Positions 52,355-60,854 of a stretch of DNA of 64,000 nt are shown one piece after another. Source of the stretch: VYFG01 sp965248685 (GTDB lineage Bacteria > Pseudomonadota > Gammaproteobacteria > Arenicellales > Poriferihabitantaceae). A program made the translations under genes and the position numbers. A model generated the notes under the pieces. The model saw only the letters and a list, made by a program, of their open reading frames with translations. It did no database searches and had not been told where the DNA came from. Within the stretch, counting starts at the first letter, position 1. Each line of letters opens with the position of its first letter. The stretch spans positions 248,001-312,000 of the forward strand of contig CBDFKC010000002.1 of assembly GCA_965248685.1 (NCBI GenBank), given 5' to 3'.

Positions 52355-53098
52355 TTATTCTTTGGCGTGGTTAACGGTTCGTGCCATGTAATTAACATCA
52401 AGGCCGGGCCCGAGGGAGTAGCTTTTAAACAAGGGGTTATAGTGCAGCCCGGTCATTTCAAGTAAATCCAGTCCAGATTGTCTGCACCATTGGTCTAACT
52501 CCGCGGGTTTGATGAACTTTTCGTATTGATGGGTTCCCCGAGGCACTAGATTGAGTAGATATTCAGCACCAACAATGGCCATGGCAAACGATTTAGGATT
52601 TCGATTCAGGGTCGATAAATAGACCGTCCCCCCTGGTCGTACCAAATCTGCGCAGGCCTGTACCACGCTGGCGGGATCGGGAACATGCTCAAGCATCTCC
52701 AGGCAGGTTACAATTTCCCATTCCCCAGGTTGCTCTAGTGCCAATTGTTCTGCGGTTATTCGTCGATAGTCTAGTTCAAGCCCTGATTCCATGGCGTGCA
52801 ACCTGGCGATTTTCAGCGGTTCCTCGGCCATGTCAATTCCGGTGACATTTGCCCCGAGATCGGCCATGGACTCACTTAGTATCCCGCCACCACAGCCAAC
52901 GTCCAGCACCTTCTGCTGGTCCAGGGGAGTCCGCTGATTAATAAACTCAAGGCGCAATGGATTAATTTCGTGGAGTGGCTTGAATTCGCTTTGTGGATCC
53001 CACCAGCGGGCTGCCAGTTCCGAAAATTTACTGATTTCTGCTGGATCAACATTGCCGTCCGGGGATATCGGATTAGTGTTGGTCTGATTTTTACTCAC
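52355..53098 (-). CDS. ubiG: Ubiquinone biosynthesis O-methyltransferase
   Basis: About 247-residue SAM-dependent methyltransferase that carries out both O-methylations in ubiquinone synthesis. Motif I is VLDVGCGGGILSESMADLGA, and the N-terminal EISKFSELAARWWDP is the family hallmark. The start is a GTG (53098, or GTG 53107) overlapping the end of the upstream amidohydrolase gene, so the two are coupled. Confidence 0.95.
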   Translation of the reverse strand: MSKNQTNTNPISPDGNVDPAEISKFSELAARWWDPQSEFKPLHEINPLRLEFINQRTPLDQQKVLDVGCGGGILSESMADLGANVTGIDMAEEPLKIARLHAMESGLELDYRRITAEQLALEQPGEWEIVTCLEMLEHVPDPASVVQACADLVRPGGTVYLSTLNRNPKSFAMAIVGAEYLLNLVPRGTHQYEKFIKPAELDQWCRQSGLDLLEMTGLHYNPLFKSYSLGPGLDVNYMARTVNHAKE

Positions 53099-54455
53099 TA
53101 CTACCACCGGGCTGATTCGATCCCACGGTGGACTTGATTTTCAATCCCCATTGATCTGCGTCGGCACAGATTTGAGCAAGATTCATTTGGGTCAATAAAC
53201 CCTGGGTGAGTAGTTTCTTACCGCCTATCCAGACATCCGAAACCTGATCTCTGCTGGCACTATAAATTATCTGACTTAGAGGATTAAAAACCGGCTGGGT
53301 AGAGGGACCGGACAAGTCAATCGCGATGAGGTCAGCCTGCTTTTCCGGTTCGATAGAACCGGTTACCTGGTCCAGTCCCATGCTAATCGCACCTGCCAAG
53401 GTGGCGGCGTACAGAGACTGATAAGCATTCATCGAGGCAGGGTTTTTAGCTACCCCTTTGGCCAGAAGCGATGCAGTTTGAGTTTCGCTGAACATATCGA
53501 GGTCATTATTACTCGAAGCGCCGTCGGTTCCGATGGCGAGATTAACCCCAGCCTTGAGCAAATCGTCAACCGGACACATTCCGCTGGCCAGCTTGAGGTT
53601 GGACTGAGGGCAATGAATCAGATTAATTCCACGTTCCGCAATGGTCTGTATTTCCGCCGGTAGAATCTGAGTCATATGCACTGCGGCAAGATGTGAGCTT
53701 AATAGACCGAGCTGATCCAATCGCTCTAATGGACGCATTCCATAGCGAGCGGTGGACTCTTCAATTTCATGTGCGGTTTCATGCACATGCATATGTATTT
53801 GACACTCGAGTTCATCCGCCAGGGTACGAATCCTCTCCAACGGCTGGTCTGAGACGGTATAGGGTGCATGGGGAGCAAACGCAGTGGACACCAATTTGGA
53901 ATGGCGATAATCGTCTCGTACCTCCAGACCTTTATTAATGTATTCGTCTGCGTCCTGGGCCCAGACCGTCGGAAAGTCTATGACAATCATACCCACACTG
54001 GCACGTATCCCCGCAGTTTCCGCTCTGGCAGCGGTGACGTCCGGATAAAAATACATGTCGTTGAAACAGGTAGTGCCGCCGCGAATCATTTCGGCGATGG
54101 CGAGGTCGGTTCCGGTTTTAATAAACTCGCGGCTGACCCATTGGGATTCTGCCGGCCAGATATACTCGGAAAGCCACTGCATGAGCGGCAGATCATCGAC
54201 GTATCCCCGTAACAGCGTCATTGCAGCGTGGGTATGGGAGTTTACCAATCCGGGTAACAGCGCGTGCTCAGCGAGTTCGGTGATCTTGTTTCCAGTATAG
54301 TCTGTGATGATGGAGTGACGCGGTGCCAGGGCAATTATTTTACCTTTATCTATAACTAACCCATGATCTTCCAATATCATGTTATCTGGTGACGGGGTGA
54401 TCCCATCAACTGGAATCAACCAGCGTGGAAAAATTATTTCGTCGACTTGTTTCAT
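53091..54455 (-). CDS. Amidohydrolase, 5'-methylthioadenosine/S-adenosylhomocysteine deaminase-like
   Basis: 454-residue TRZ/ATZ-family metal hydrolase. Metal ligands are in LVNSHTHAAMTLLRG, HMHVHETAHE and AIGTDGASSNNDLDM. In gammaproteobacteria this gene precedes ubiG and probably deaminates adenosine derivatives such as methylthioadenosine or S-adenosylhomocysteine, which would relieve product inhibition of UbiG; that link is inferred. The substrate is not proven for this branch. Confidence 0.88.
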   Translation of the reverse strand: MKQVDEIIFPRWLIPVDGITPSPDNMILEDHGLVIDKGKIIALAPRHSIITDYTGNKITELAEHALLPGLVNSHTHAAMTLLRGYVDDLPLMQWLSEYIWPAESQWVSREFIKTGTDLAIAEMIRGGTTCFNDMYFYPDVTAARAETAGIRASVGMIVIDFPTVWAQDADEYINKGLEVRDDYRHSKLVSTAFAPHAPYTVSDQPLERIRTLADELECQIHMHVHETAHEIEESTARYGMRPLERLDQLGLLSSHLAAVHMTQILPAEIQTIAERGINLIHCPQSNLKLASGMCPVDDLLKAGVNLAIGTDGASSNNDLDMFSETQTASLLAKGVAKNPASMNAYQSLYAATLAGAISMGLDQVTGSIEPEKQADLIAIDLSGPSTQPVFNPLSQIIYSASRDQVSDVWIGGKKLLTQGLLTQMNLAQICADADQWGLKIKSTVGSNQPGGSSE

Positions 54456-54474
54456 GGATATTGGATTGACCTGA

Positions 54475-55188
54475 TCAGATGCGCCTTGATCGACCTTTAT
54501 CGGATTTGCGAAATACCTTGATTAACAGGTAACCCGCAACAAAGCCACCTATATGGGCCCAGACCGCCACCCCGCCTTTCTGTCCGGACTGGCTCACCAG
54601 TAAGGCGCTGACACCCTGCATACCGAGCCACAGTCCAAGCATCCAGAGCGCTGGAATGGTTCGGCGCAGAATAAAAAACCCCAAAATAATAGCAATATGA
54701 ACTTTAACTTTGGGATACAACCTGGCATAGGCACCCATAATGCCACCAATAGCACCGGAGGCACCCACCATAGGTATCTGGCTCTGCGGATCTGAAACCA
54801 TCTGGGCGCCGACCGCGGCCAAGCCACCGATAATATAGAACACGGTGAATTTGAACGGTCGCAAGGCGTCTTCAATATTGTCTGCGAAAATCCAGAGAAA
54901 CCACATATTCCCGATTAAGTGGAGCCAACCAGCATGCATAAACATGGATGAAATCGCATTCCACCAGGATTGATCGAGCTGGGGACAAACCAGAGAATCA
55001 ACGCCGGCCAACTGCGCAGATCCCAGGATTGCGCCGGGTATCGCCCCATATTGGCAGATAGACTCTCCCAGGTTCGGATGGCTACCAATTCCCTGGAGAA
55101 AGAACCATGCCAATGTATTCAATACAATTATCCCGTAGGTGACATACGGAATATGATGAGTCGGGTTTTCGTCTTTATACGGAATCAT
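54475..55188 (-). CDS. Rhomboid-family intramembrane serine protease
   Basis: 237 residues with six or seven hydrophobic segments. The catalytic Ser lies in GASGAIGGIMGAY and the partner His in WAHIGGFVAGYLL; the conserved HAGWLHLIGNMWFLWIFADN loop is present. It cleaves membrane substrates within the bilayer, but its target here is unknown. It sits 20 bases downstream of nothing on this strand but 24 bases after the alpha/beta hydrolase gene in transcription order. Confidence 0.93.
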   Translation of the reverse strand: MIPYKDENPTHHIPYVTYGIIVLNTLAWFFLQGIGSHPNLGESICQYGAIPGAILGSAQLAGVDSLVCPQLDQSWWNAISSMFMHAGWLHLIGNMWFLWIFADNIEDALRPFKFTVFYIIGGLAAVGAQMVSDPQSQIPMVGASGAIGGIMGAYARLYPKVKVHIAIILGFFILRRTIPALWMLGLWLGMQGVSALLVSQSGQKGGVAVWAHIGGFVAGYLLIKVFRKSDKGRSRRI

Positions 55189-55211
55189 GGGTTAGCCGGA
55201 GGATTTAATTC

Positions 55212-56018
55212 TTATCGGGCCTGTTTCTCAATGAATGTAGCAAGCTGCTCTCGCACGCCGTCGGGATTTTCAGACATGATGCTGTGGCCGCATTTGGCTA
55301 GCATGATAATTTCCGCAGCTGAATTTTTGTCCGCCTCAACCTTGGCTAGTTTTGACGGTGCCATCTTATCCTGCACTCCACTAATAAATAGTATCGGGCA
55401 GCTAGTTCCGGCAAAAGCGTCTGCTCCACCCTGGTAGTCATTACAAGCGGTGAGGTCGGTGTAGACGGTTCCTGCCCGACTGTTTTCCATCATGCTCATC
55501 TGGCTGCCGCTTGACCAGAATCCTGGATTAGGTTCGCCGCCAATAGGGGAGGTATGGCTCCATTGGGTCATCATGGAATAGGCTTTGGATGGGTCATTCC
55601 TGGCTGCATCCATTAAAACCGGGGTTACTGTCATAGGATAGCTAAACCCAACCAACGCCAGTGACTGCAAAGGTTTCGACAAATTCCGAGAATTGCCAGC
55701 GGCGGCAAGACAAATCAGTGCTCCCATACTGTGACCTACCAGGTGGCAACAAGATCCCGCGCACTGCTCTATCACAGCCAATAACCACTCTGCGTAGTCC
55801 TCGATTTTGTCCATTGCCTCACCTTCACTGAGCCCATGTCCGGGTAAATCCAGCGCCAGAATATTGTATCCATGGTACGCAAAATACCGGCTCTGTAACG
55901 ACCATACCGTATGGTCCATAGAGGTTCCATGAACAAAAACAATGGTTTCGCGAGTGTCACCGGGTGGGTGGCTGGCGGTGTAAGCGTAATACTGGCGCCC
56001 GTCTAGCTCAATTTGCAT
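55212..56018 (-). CDS. Alpha/beta hydrolase
   Basis: 268-residue serine hydrolase. The nucleophile elbow is LVGHSMGALICLAA, the oxyanion region IVFVHGTSMDHTVW, and the late His is in KCGHSIMSENPDG. It resembles esterases or peroxidase-like hydrolases of broad specificity; the substrate is unknown. It lies 6 bases after metY in transcription order, so the two may be co-expressed. Confidence 0.9.
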   Translation of the reverse strand: MQIELDGRQYYAYTASHPPGDTRETIVFVHGTSMDHTVWSLQSRYFAYHGYNILALDLPGHGLSEGEAMDKIEDYAEWLLAVIEQCAGSCCHLVGHSMGALICLAAAGNSRNLSKPLQSLALVGFSYPMTVTPVLMDAARNDPSKAYSMMTQWSHTSPIGGEPNPGFWSSGSQMSMMENSRAGTVYTDLTACNDYQGGADAFAGTSCPILFISGVQDKMAPSKLAKVEADKNSAAEIIMLAKCGHSIMSENPDGVREQLATFIEKQAR

Positions 56019-56023
56019 TGTTG

Positions 56024-57328
56024 TTACCCTTTTACCGCTTTACGGGATCGATTGATCCCTCGAGCCAGATCTTCCTGCAGATCATCAATGTCTTCGAGTC
56101 CGATAGACAGTCTGATCGTACCTTCATTTATTCCAGCCATAAGCAAGTCCTGTTCGCTCATTCGGTAGTGGGTTGTACTGGCTGGATGTATAACCAGCGA
56201 CTTGGCATCCCCTACGTTCGCAAGATGGGAGAAAATTGTCAGACCCTCGACAAACGCGCGACCAGCTTCGCGCCCCCCCTTTAAGGTAAAACTAAAAACA
56301 GAACCCGCGCCTTTAGGTAATAGCGTCTGGGCTAATTGATAGTCAGGATGAGATTCCAGTTCTGGATAACTGATATCGGCAACCGCATCGGAAGCGAGCA
56401 GGAAGTCGATAACTTTGCGGGTATTTTCGACGTGTCGATCCATCCGGATTGAAAGAGTTTCCAACCCCTGAATAATATGGAACGCCGTGGTTGGACTCAT
56501 GCAGGCACCAAAATCCCGCAGTCCTTCCCGCCGTGCGCGCAACAAAAATGCGCCGGTCGAAGATTCTTCATCGAAAGACATTTGATGAAATCCAGAATAG
56601 GGTGCCGCCAAATTATCAAAAAGCCCGCTTTGCTTCCAGTTAAATCGACCACGATCCACCAGCACGCCACCGATAACGGTACCATGACCACAGAGGAATT
56701 TTGTGGCTGAATGCATAATGATATCGGCGCCATAATCGAAAGGCCTGACCAGATATGGCGTGGTGAAAGTCGAATCGATCATGAGTGGTATTTCATGTTC
56801 ATGGGCGAGTTCGGCAACTAGCGATAAATTCATCACATCGTTTCCGGGATTACCAATTACTTCGCCAAAAATTAATCGCGTATTCGGTTTGATTGCGACC
56901 CGCATAGCGTCGATATCCCGTGGCGATACAAATGTTGTATCGATACCGAACCGAGGCATCGTATACTGCAATAAATTATGGGAACCACCGTAGATTGCGC
57001 TGGAGGATACGATATGAGATCCAGCGTTCATCAGGGTAGAGATGGCCAGATGCATTGCTGCCTGTCCACTTGCGGTTGCAATACCACCGACACCTTGTTC
57101 CAGCGCAGCAACCCGTTCTTCTAATACTGCTGTGGTTGGATTGGACAGGCGCGAATAGGCGTGGCCAGGTCGTTCCATATTGAATAGCGATGCGGCGTGT
57201 TCACTATCACGAAATACATAGCTTGCGGTCTGGTATATCGGTACAGCACGCGCACCAAACACAGGGTCAGGCACCTGGCCGGCATGCAATGCTAATGTAT
57301 CGAATCTTGTTTTAGTTGGTTGTCCCAT
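56024..57328 (-). CDS. metY: O-acetylhomoserine sulfhydrylase, MetY-type
   Basis: 434-residue PLP enzyme that adds sulfide to O-acetylhomoserine to make homocysteine. The PLP-lysine block is DIIMHSATKFLCGHGTVIGG, and early marks are LALHAGQVPDPVFGARAVPIYQTASYVF (two parts). ATG 57328 (MGQPTKTRF) gives the usual N-terminus; the longer frame to 57394 overlaps the divergent M24 gene. It is distinct from the shorter PLP enzyme next to cysI. Calling acetyl- rather than succinylhomoserine is based on length and family only. Confidence 0.9.
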   Translation of the reverse strand: MGQPTKTRFDTLALHAGQVPDPVFGARAVPIYQTASYVFRDSEHAASLFNMERPGHAYSRLSNPTTAVLEERVAALEQGVGGIATASGQAAMHLAISTLMNAGSHIVSSSAIYGGSHNLLQYTMPRFGIDTTFVSPRDIDAMRVAIKPNTRLIFGEVIGNPGNDVMNLSLVAELAHEHEIPLMIDSTFTTPYLVRPFDYGADIIMHSATKFLCGHGTVIGGVLVDRGRFNWKQSGLFDNLAAPYSGFHQMSFDEESSTGAFLLRARREGLRDFGACMSPTTAFHIIQGLETLSIRMDRHVENTRKVIDFLLASDAVADISYPELESHPDYQLAQTLLPKGAGSVFSFTLKGGREAGRAFVEGLTIFSHLANVGDAKSLVIHPASTTHYRMSEQDLLMAGINEGTIRLSIGLEDIDDLQEDLARGINRSRKAVKG

Positions 57329-57451
57329 GGAAGCCGCAAAGGTTAATATTGTGTAACTGTCGATTTTACATTGTTCAACCCGATTGCAGTTCAATTGTCA
57401 TCGCCGGTTGTCAAATTTGTCCATTCATCCGTAGTCTTAGAGGTTAAATAT

Positions 57452-58603
57452 ATGCCCCTGCATTTCGCCGAAACCGAGTTAGCCGAACGCCGTAAAAAAG
57501 TTACTGATAAACTGATACAACAGGGACTGGATGGTCTGCTTATGTTCAAGCAGGAAAGTATGTATTACCTCACGGGTTATGACACTTTTGGATACTGCTT
57601 TTTTCAGTGCCTGTATCTCGGTGCTGATGGTCGCTTTTTCTTGTTGACCCGAGCACCCGACCTCCGACAGGCACAACATACCTCGAATATTCAGGACATA
57701 CGAATATGGGTGGATGGCGTTGGGGTTAATCCGGCTAATGACCTGAAGATCGCGTTAATCGAATACGGCGTTTCCGGCCAGCATTTGGCTTGTGAATACA
57801 ATGCCTATGGGCTGTCAGCGGCCTATGGAAAAATGCTTGATCAGACACTTTCCGGGTTTTGTCAGTTGAGCGATTATTCAACCCTGGTTAGCGAATTTAG
57901 GGTAGTCAAAAGTGTCGCTGAACTCGAATATGTTAGACGTGCCGCGGAACTCGCCGACGACGCAATGGACGCGGCCAGGGAAACTGCTGGCCCAGGCGCG
58001 TTTGAGGGAGATATTCTTGCTGCGATGCAGGGTGCGGTTTTTCGCGGTGGTGGAGATTACCCGGGAAATGAATTCATTATCGGATCCGGTGCCGGGGCAT
58101 TGTTGTGTCGATATTTTAGCGGCCGGGAGTTTGTTGGTGAGCAAGACCAGCTAACCCTTGAATATGCCGGCTCCTATCGTCGATACCACGCGGCACTGAT
58201 GCAGACTTTTCTGACTGGCACACCGGCAAAGGAGCATATCGAGATGCATCAGGCCTGTTCCGACGCTATGGTGGCCTGTCTTGAGACGATTAAGCCCGGC
58301 GCTACCATGGGCCTGGTGTTTGATCAGCATGCCCGGGTCTTAGATGCAGCTGGGTATCGCGAACACCGGATGAATGCCTGCGGGTATAGTTTAGGGGCAA
58401 TGTATACGCCAATGTGGATGGACTTTCCGATGTTTTACGCAGACAATCCCTTTGTTCTCGCGGAAAACATGGTTTTCTTTGTCCATATTATCCTGATGAA
58501 TAGTAACAGTCAGCGTTCGATGACCCTCGGCCAAACCGTCACAATTGGCGCTAATGGTGCAGAAAGACTCAGTCGCCAATCAACAGATTTAGTGGTGCTT
58601 TGA
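57452..58603 (+). CDS. Creatinase-like M24-family protein without the metal site
   Basis: 383 residues with an N-terminal creatinase/prolidase-N domain (about 10-140, GLDGLLMFKQESMYYLTGYD) and a C-terminal M24 pita-bread domain (about 155-370). The five metal ligands of aminopeptidases are largely lost: the first Asp is Glu237 (LEYAGSYRRYHAALMQTF), the second is Ala, the Glu after the PGM-like turn is replaced in AENMVFFVHI, and the last is missing. NACGYSLGAMYTP replaces the GHG-type block. This fits the non-metal creatinase and ectoine-hydrolase-like branch, cutting C-N bonds of small substrates. The start has GAGG 8-9 bases upstream. It lies 171 bases before the RiPP precursor on the same strand. 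Confidence 0.82.
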   Translation: MPLHFAETELAERRKKVTDKLIQQGLDGLLMFKQESMYYLTGYDTFGYCFFQCLYLGADGRFFLLTRAPDLRQAQHTSNIQDIRIWVDGVGVNPANDLKIALIEYGVSGQHLACEYNAYGLSAAYGKMLDQTLSGFCQLSDYSTLVSEFRVVKSVAELEYVRRAAELADDAMDAARETAGPGAFEGDILAAMQGAVFRGGGDYPGNEFIIGSGAGALLCRYFSGREFVGEQDQLTLEYAGSYRRYHAALMQTFLTGTPAKEHIEMHQACSDAMVACLETIKPGATMGLVFDQHARVLDAAGYREHRMNACGYSLGAMYTPMWMDFPMFYADNPFVLAENMVFFVHIILMNSNSQRSMTLGQTVTIGANGAERLSRQSTDLVVL

Positions 58604-58668
58604 AGATCTGGTCGACACAAGTCACGAATTAATCACAAAAATCAGGCCTCAACAGGTCTTGAATCACA

Positions 58669-58697
58669 TTTAAATCGTTGGAAAATAGGAATATACT
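58669..58697 (+). promoter_or_regulatory. Candidate promoter for the RiPP precursor gene
   Basis: TTTAAA (58669-58674), a 17-base spacer and TATACT (58692-58697) precede the precursor ATG by about 78 bases. A short stem (AGGCCT with AGGTCT, 58645-58660) just upstream may close the M24 transcript. The precursor has no clear ribosome-binding site. Confidence 0.4.
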
Positions 58698-58774
58698 CGT
58701 CGAATGAAATTGTTTCGTTACCGATCTTGTGAAGTTGGTCGGATATACGGATTAATCTCCCTAGCAGAAACCAA

Positions 58775-58987
58775 ATGAAAACGAAAAATACCATTGTGAA
58801 CGACAAAGATCGGAAGGTGAATAAAATTCGTAACCAGAAGCAGGTATATCGGAGTCCGCTTTTGAAATGTCATGGTAAGGTGACAGACATTACTCTGGGA
58901 GGTTCACCCAGCGTGATTGTCCTTGAGAGTGATGGCTGTACCGGTCAATTTGGTACGCCCAAAAACGGACCACCGACTTGCCCATAG
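58775..58987 (+). CDS. Lasso-type RiPP precursor peptide
   Basis: 70-residue peptide. Residues 1-24 are a basic, polar leader start; then Y25-R-S-P28-L-L30-K-C-H-G34-K-V-T-D-I-T40 gives the exact Y-x2-P-x-L-x3-G-x5-T signature that RRE (PqqD-like) proteins bind in lasso peptide leaders. After T40 come L-G-G and a core rich in Ser, Gly and Pro with Glu51, Asp53 and two Cys (55 and 69), ending in Pro. With Gly43 as residue 1, Glu51 is at position 9, which allows a nine-membered macrolactam ring, but then Thr would be at -3 rather than the usual -2. It converges with the asparagine-synthetase-like gene (28 bases between stops). The gene lies just past the 61-codon size often missed by gene finders. 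Confidence 0.8.
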   Translation: MKTKNTIVNDKDRKVNKIRNQKQVYRSPLLKCHGKVTDITLGGSPSVIVLESDGCTGQFGTPKNGPPTCP

Positions 58988-59015
58988 TTTGACTGGATTA
59001 AATTCCAAAAGCGAT

Positions 59016-60854
59016 CTAAATAAACCTTTCTTTTTTTATTAAGCGCAGCCAGGCACTGAGACATACAGCATTCCAGACCACACCGTCTGGTACTTCTTTG
59101 TTTAAATTCAGGCCGGAAAAATTACCTATGGCCTTCAACAAAGCTTCAGAACGATAAAATTCCTTCCAACCGTCAGATCGTTCCATGGAACGTTGAATTA
59201 TTTGCCGGGATTCAACTAATCCTGTAGCCAGCAAACCGGAAAGGGATCCGGATTTGTCCTGTTTTATTATTCTATCAGGCAGCATATCCGCGAATGCGTC
59301 ACGTACCAGCACTTTATGTCTCGAGGGCAAATAGTAGTACCACGCAGGTAGATTTAAAATGAACTCCACAACCCGGCGATCCCGATAGGGGCAGCGGCGT
59401 TCAATACCCGATGACGCAATAGCCCCCAATTCATAGGTCATGTATTCAGTGCGGTAATGACCGAGGGCAAATTCATATCCCGGCTGGCCGGCGACCGACG
59501 TTGGAACCAAAGGTGATAAAACCTTATTAGTTTGTTGGTGGGCGCAGAACGGCGTCATCCAGTCTGGTTTTGGTTGGGGTAAGTAGCGTCGAAAACCAAA
59601 CTTTTCCCCGAGCAATAACCGAAATACCAGCCAGCCATCCTGTTCTCGCTGGACCAGTTGTCCTAATGCAGCGGGCAGGGTTCGTAATGCAGTTTTGAAT
59701 CGACCATTGCTCAACAAGTCGCGCAACCAATAGTTTCTACCTAAAAAAAGCTCATCTGCGGAATCTCCCACCAGTATTACCGAGCATCCGGATTTCGCTG
59801 CTGTTTGATAGAGGTTTTGCTTGAGCCGGTGAACAGTATTGGTAAAAGGTCCGTTTATCGACAGTCCATCCGGAACTCCAGCCTCATCAAATTTTGCATA
59901 TAGGGCATCACTTGCTACGTATTGATGGTCCAATCCCAAATGTGAAACGACTGACTGGATGCTGTCGCGTTCGTCGCTTATGGCGAAGTCATCGAACTTC
60001 CAGGAGAATGCTCGAAGTGAACCATGGATCCGGGCGACTGTGGCGATAGAGGTGGAGTCAAGTCCACCACTAAGTGAAATTGCAACTGGTCCATCGCATC
60101 GCATTTGAGCTCGTGTTGCCAGTTCGAGGACATCCCGGAATCTCTCGTGAACCTCCTCCACAGGAAGTTGGCTCATGCTGGAGTCAGGCGTGTACTGCCA
60201 GAAACGCCTGCATTCAAAATTTTGATGACCAACCTCGGCATAATGGCCAGGTAATAGTTCCTGAATTCCTTTAAAGTAGCAATTAGAAATACTAGACCAG
60301 TCACCGCCAACAAACCCAGCAATTTTTACTGGATCGTATTCCGGTTCAGAACCTGACCAGGACAACAATGGGGCGGGTTCTGATGCGGCGGCAAATGAAT
60401 CCGGTCTTAGTTGGTAGTAAATAGGCTGATCTCCCAAAGCGTCACGGGCGATGGTAAGTCGGCAGTTTTCGAGATCGAAAACAGCGAAAATAAAAGGACC
60501 AATGATTCGACTAAAGCACCCGTAACCCCAGCGTAAATAACTCAACCAGGCAATTTTGCTATCTGTCATGTCGCTATAGCGGGGCAGTTTTAACGCTGCC
60601 AGTAACTCATCTCTATTGTCAATTCGCCCACAAAAACAATAAAGACTTTTTGGATCTCGATCCAGAATCGGTGCCGGACTCTCGTGGGATTTTGCTAAGG
60701 AGCTAAAATGCTGGGTGCCCAGGGCAATATTTTTTTCGATTTTTGAATAGGTTCCGTCCCGTCCGTAGTGATTCAGGGCATTGAGGAATTTATCGAATCG
60801 ATGGGGGCATACCGGTTCGGTATTACGATTGAAAACTATGGCAATGGCGCTCAA
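59016..60854 (-). CDS. Asparagine-synthetase-like macrolactam synthetase (lasso cyclase C-type)
   Basis: 612 residues with an N-terminal glutaminase-like domain (1 to about 200) lacking the catalytic Cys2 (starts MSAIAI), and a C-terminal ATP-pyrophosphatase synthetase domain with ISLSGGLDSTSIA (residues 259-269) and VGDSADELFLG. Loss of Cys2 means it would not use glutamine; lasso cyclases use this synthetase to activate a Glu/Asp side chain with ATP and close the ring. Neighbours support this role. It overlaps the upstream kinase-like gene by 4 bases, so they are one operon. Plain asparagine synthetase is less likely without the Cys. Confidence 0.85.
   Translation of the reverse strand: MSAIAIVFNRNTEPVCPHRFDKFLNALNHYGRDGTYSKIEKNIALGTQHFSSLAKSHESPAPILDRDPKSLYCFCGRIDNRDELLAALKLPRYSDMTDSKIAWLSYLRWGYGCFSRIIGPFIFAVFDLENCRLTIARDALGDQPIYYQLRPDSFAAASEPAPLLSWSGSEPEYDPVKIAGFVGGDWSSISNCYFKGIQELLPGHYAEVGHQNFECRRFWQYTPDSSMSQLPVEEVHERFRDVLELATRAQMRCDGPVAISLSGGLDSTSIATVARIHGSLRAFSWKFDDFAISDERDSIQSVVSHLGLDHQYVASDALYAKFDEAGVPDGLSINGPFTNTVHRLKQNLYQTAAKSGCSVILVGDSADELFLGRNYWLRDLLSNGRFKTALRTLPAALGQLVQREQDGWLVFRLLLGEKFGFRRYLPQPKPDWMTPFCAHQQTNKVLSPLVPTSVAGQPGYEFALGHYRTEYMTYELGAIASSGIERRCPYRDRRVVEFILNLPAWYYYLPSRHKVLVRDAFADMLPDRIIKQDKSGSLSGLLATGLVESRQIIQRSMERSDGWKEFYRSEALLKAIGNFSGLNLNKEVPDGVVWNAVCLSAWLRLIKKERFI

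Noticed and set aside
59016..60854. Ordinary glutamine-dependent asparagine synthetase
   Set aside because: The catalytic Cys2 needed for glutaminase activity is absent and the neighbours are a RiPP precursor and kinase-like gene.
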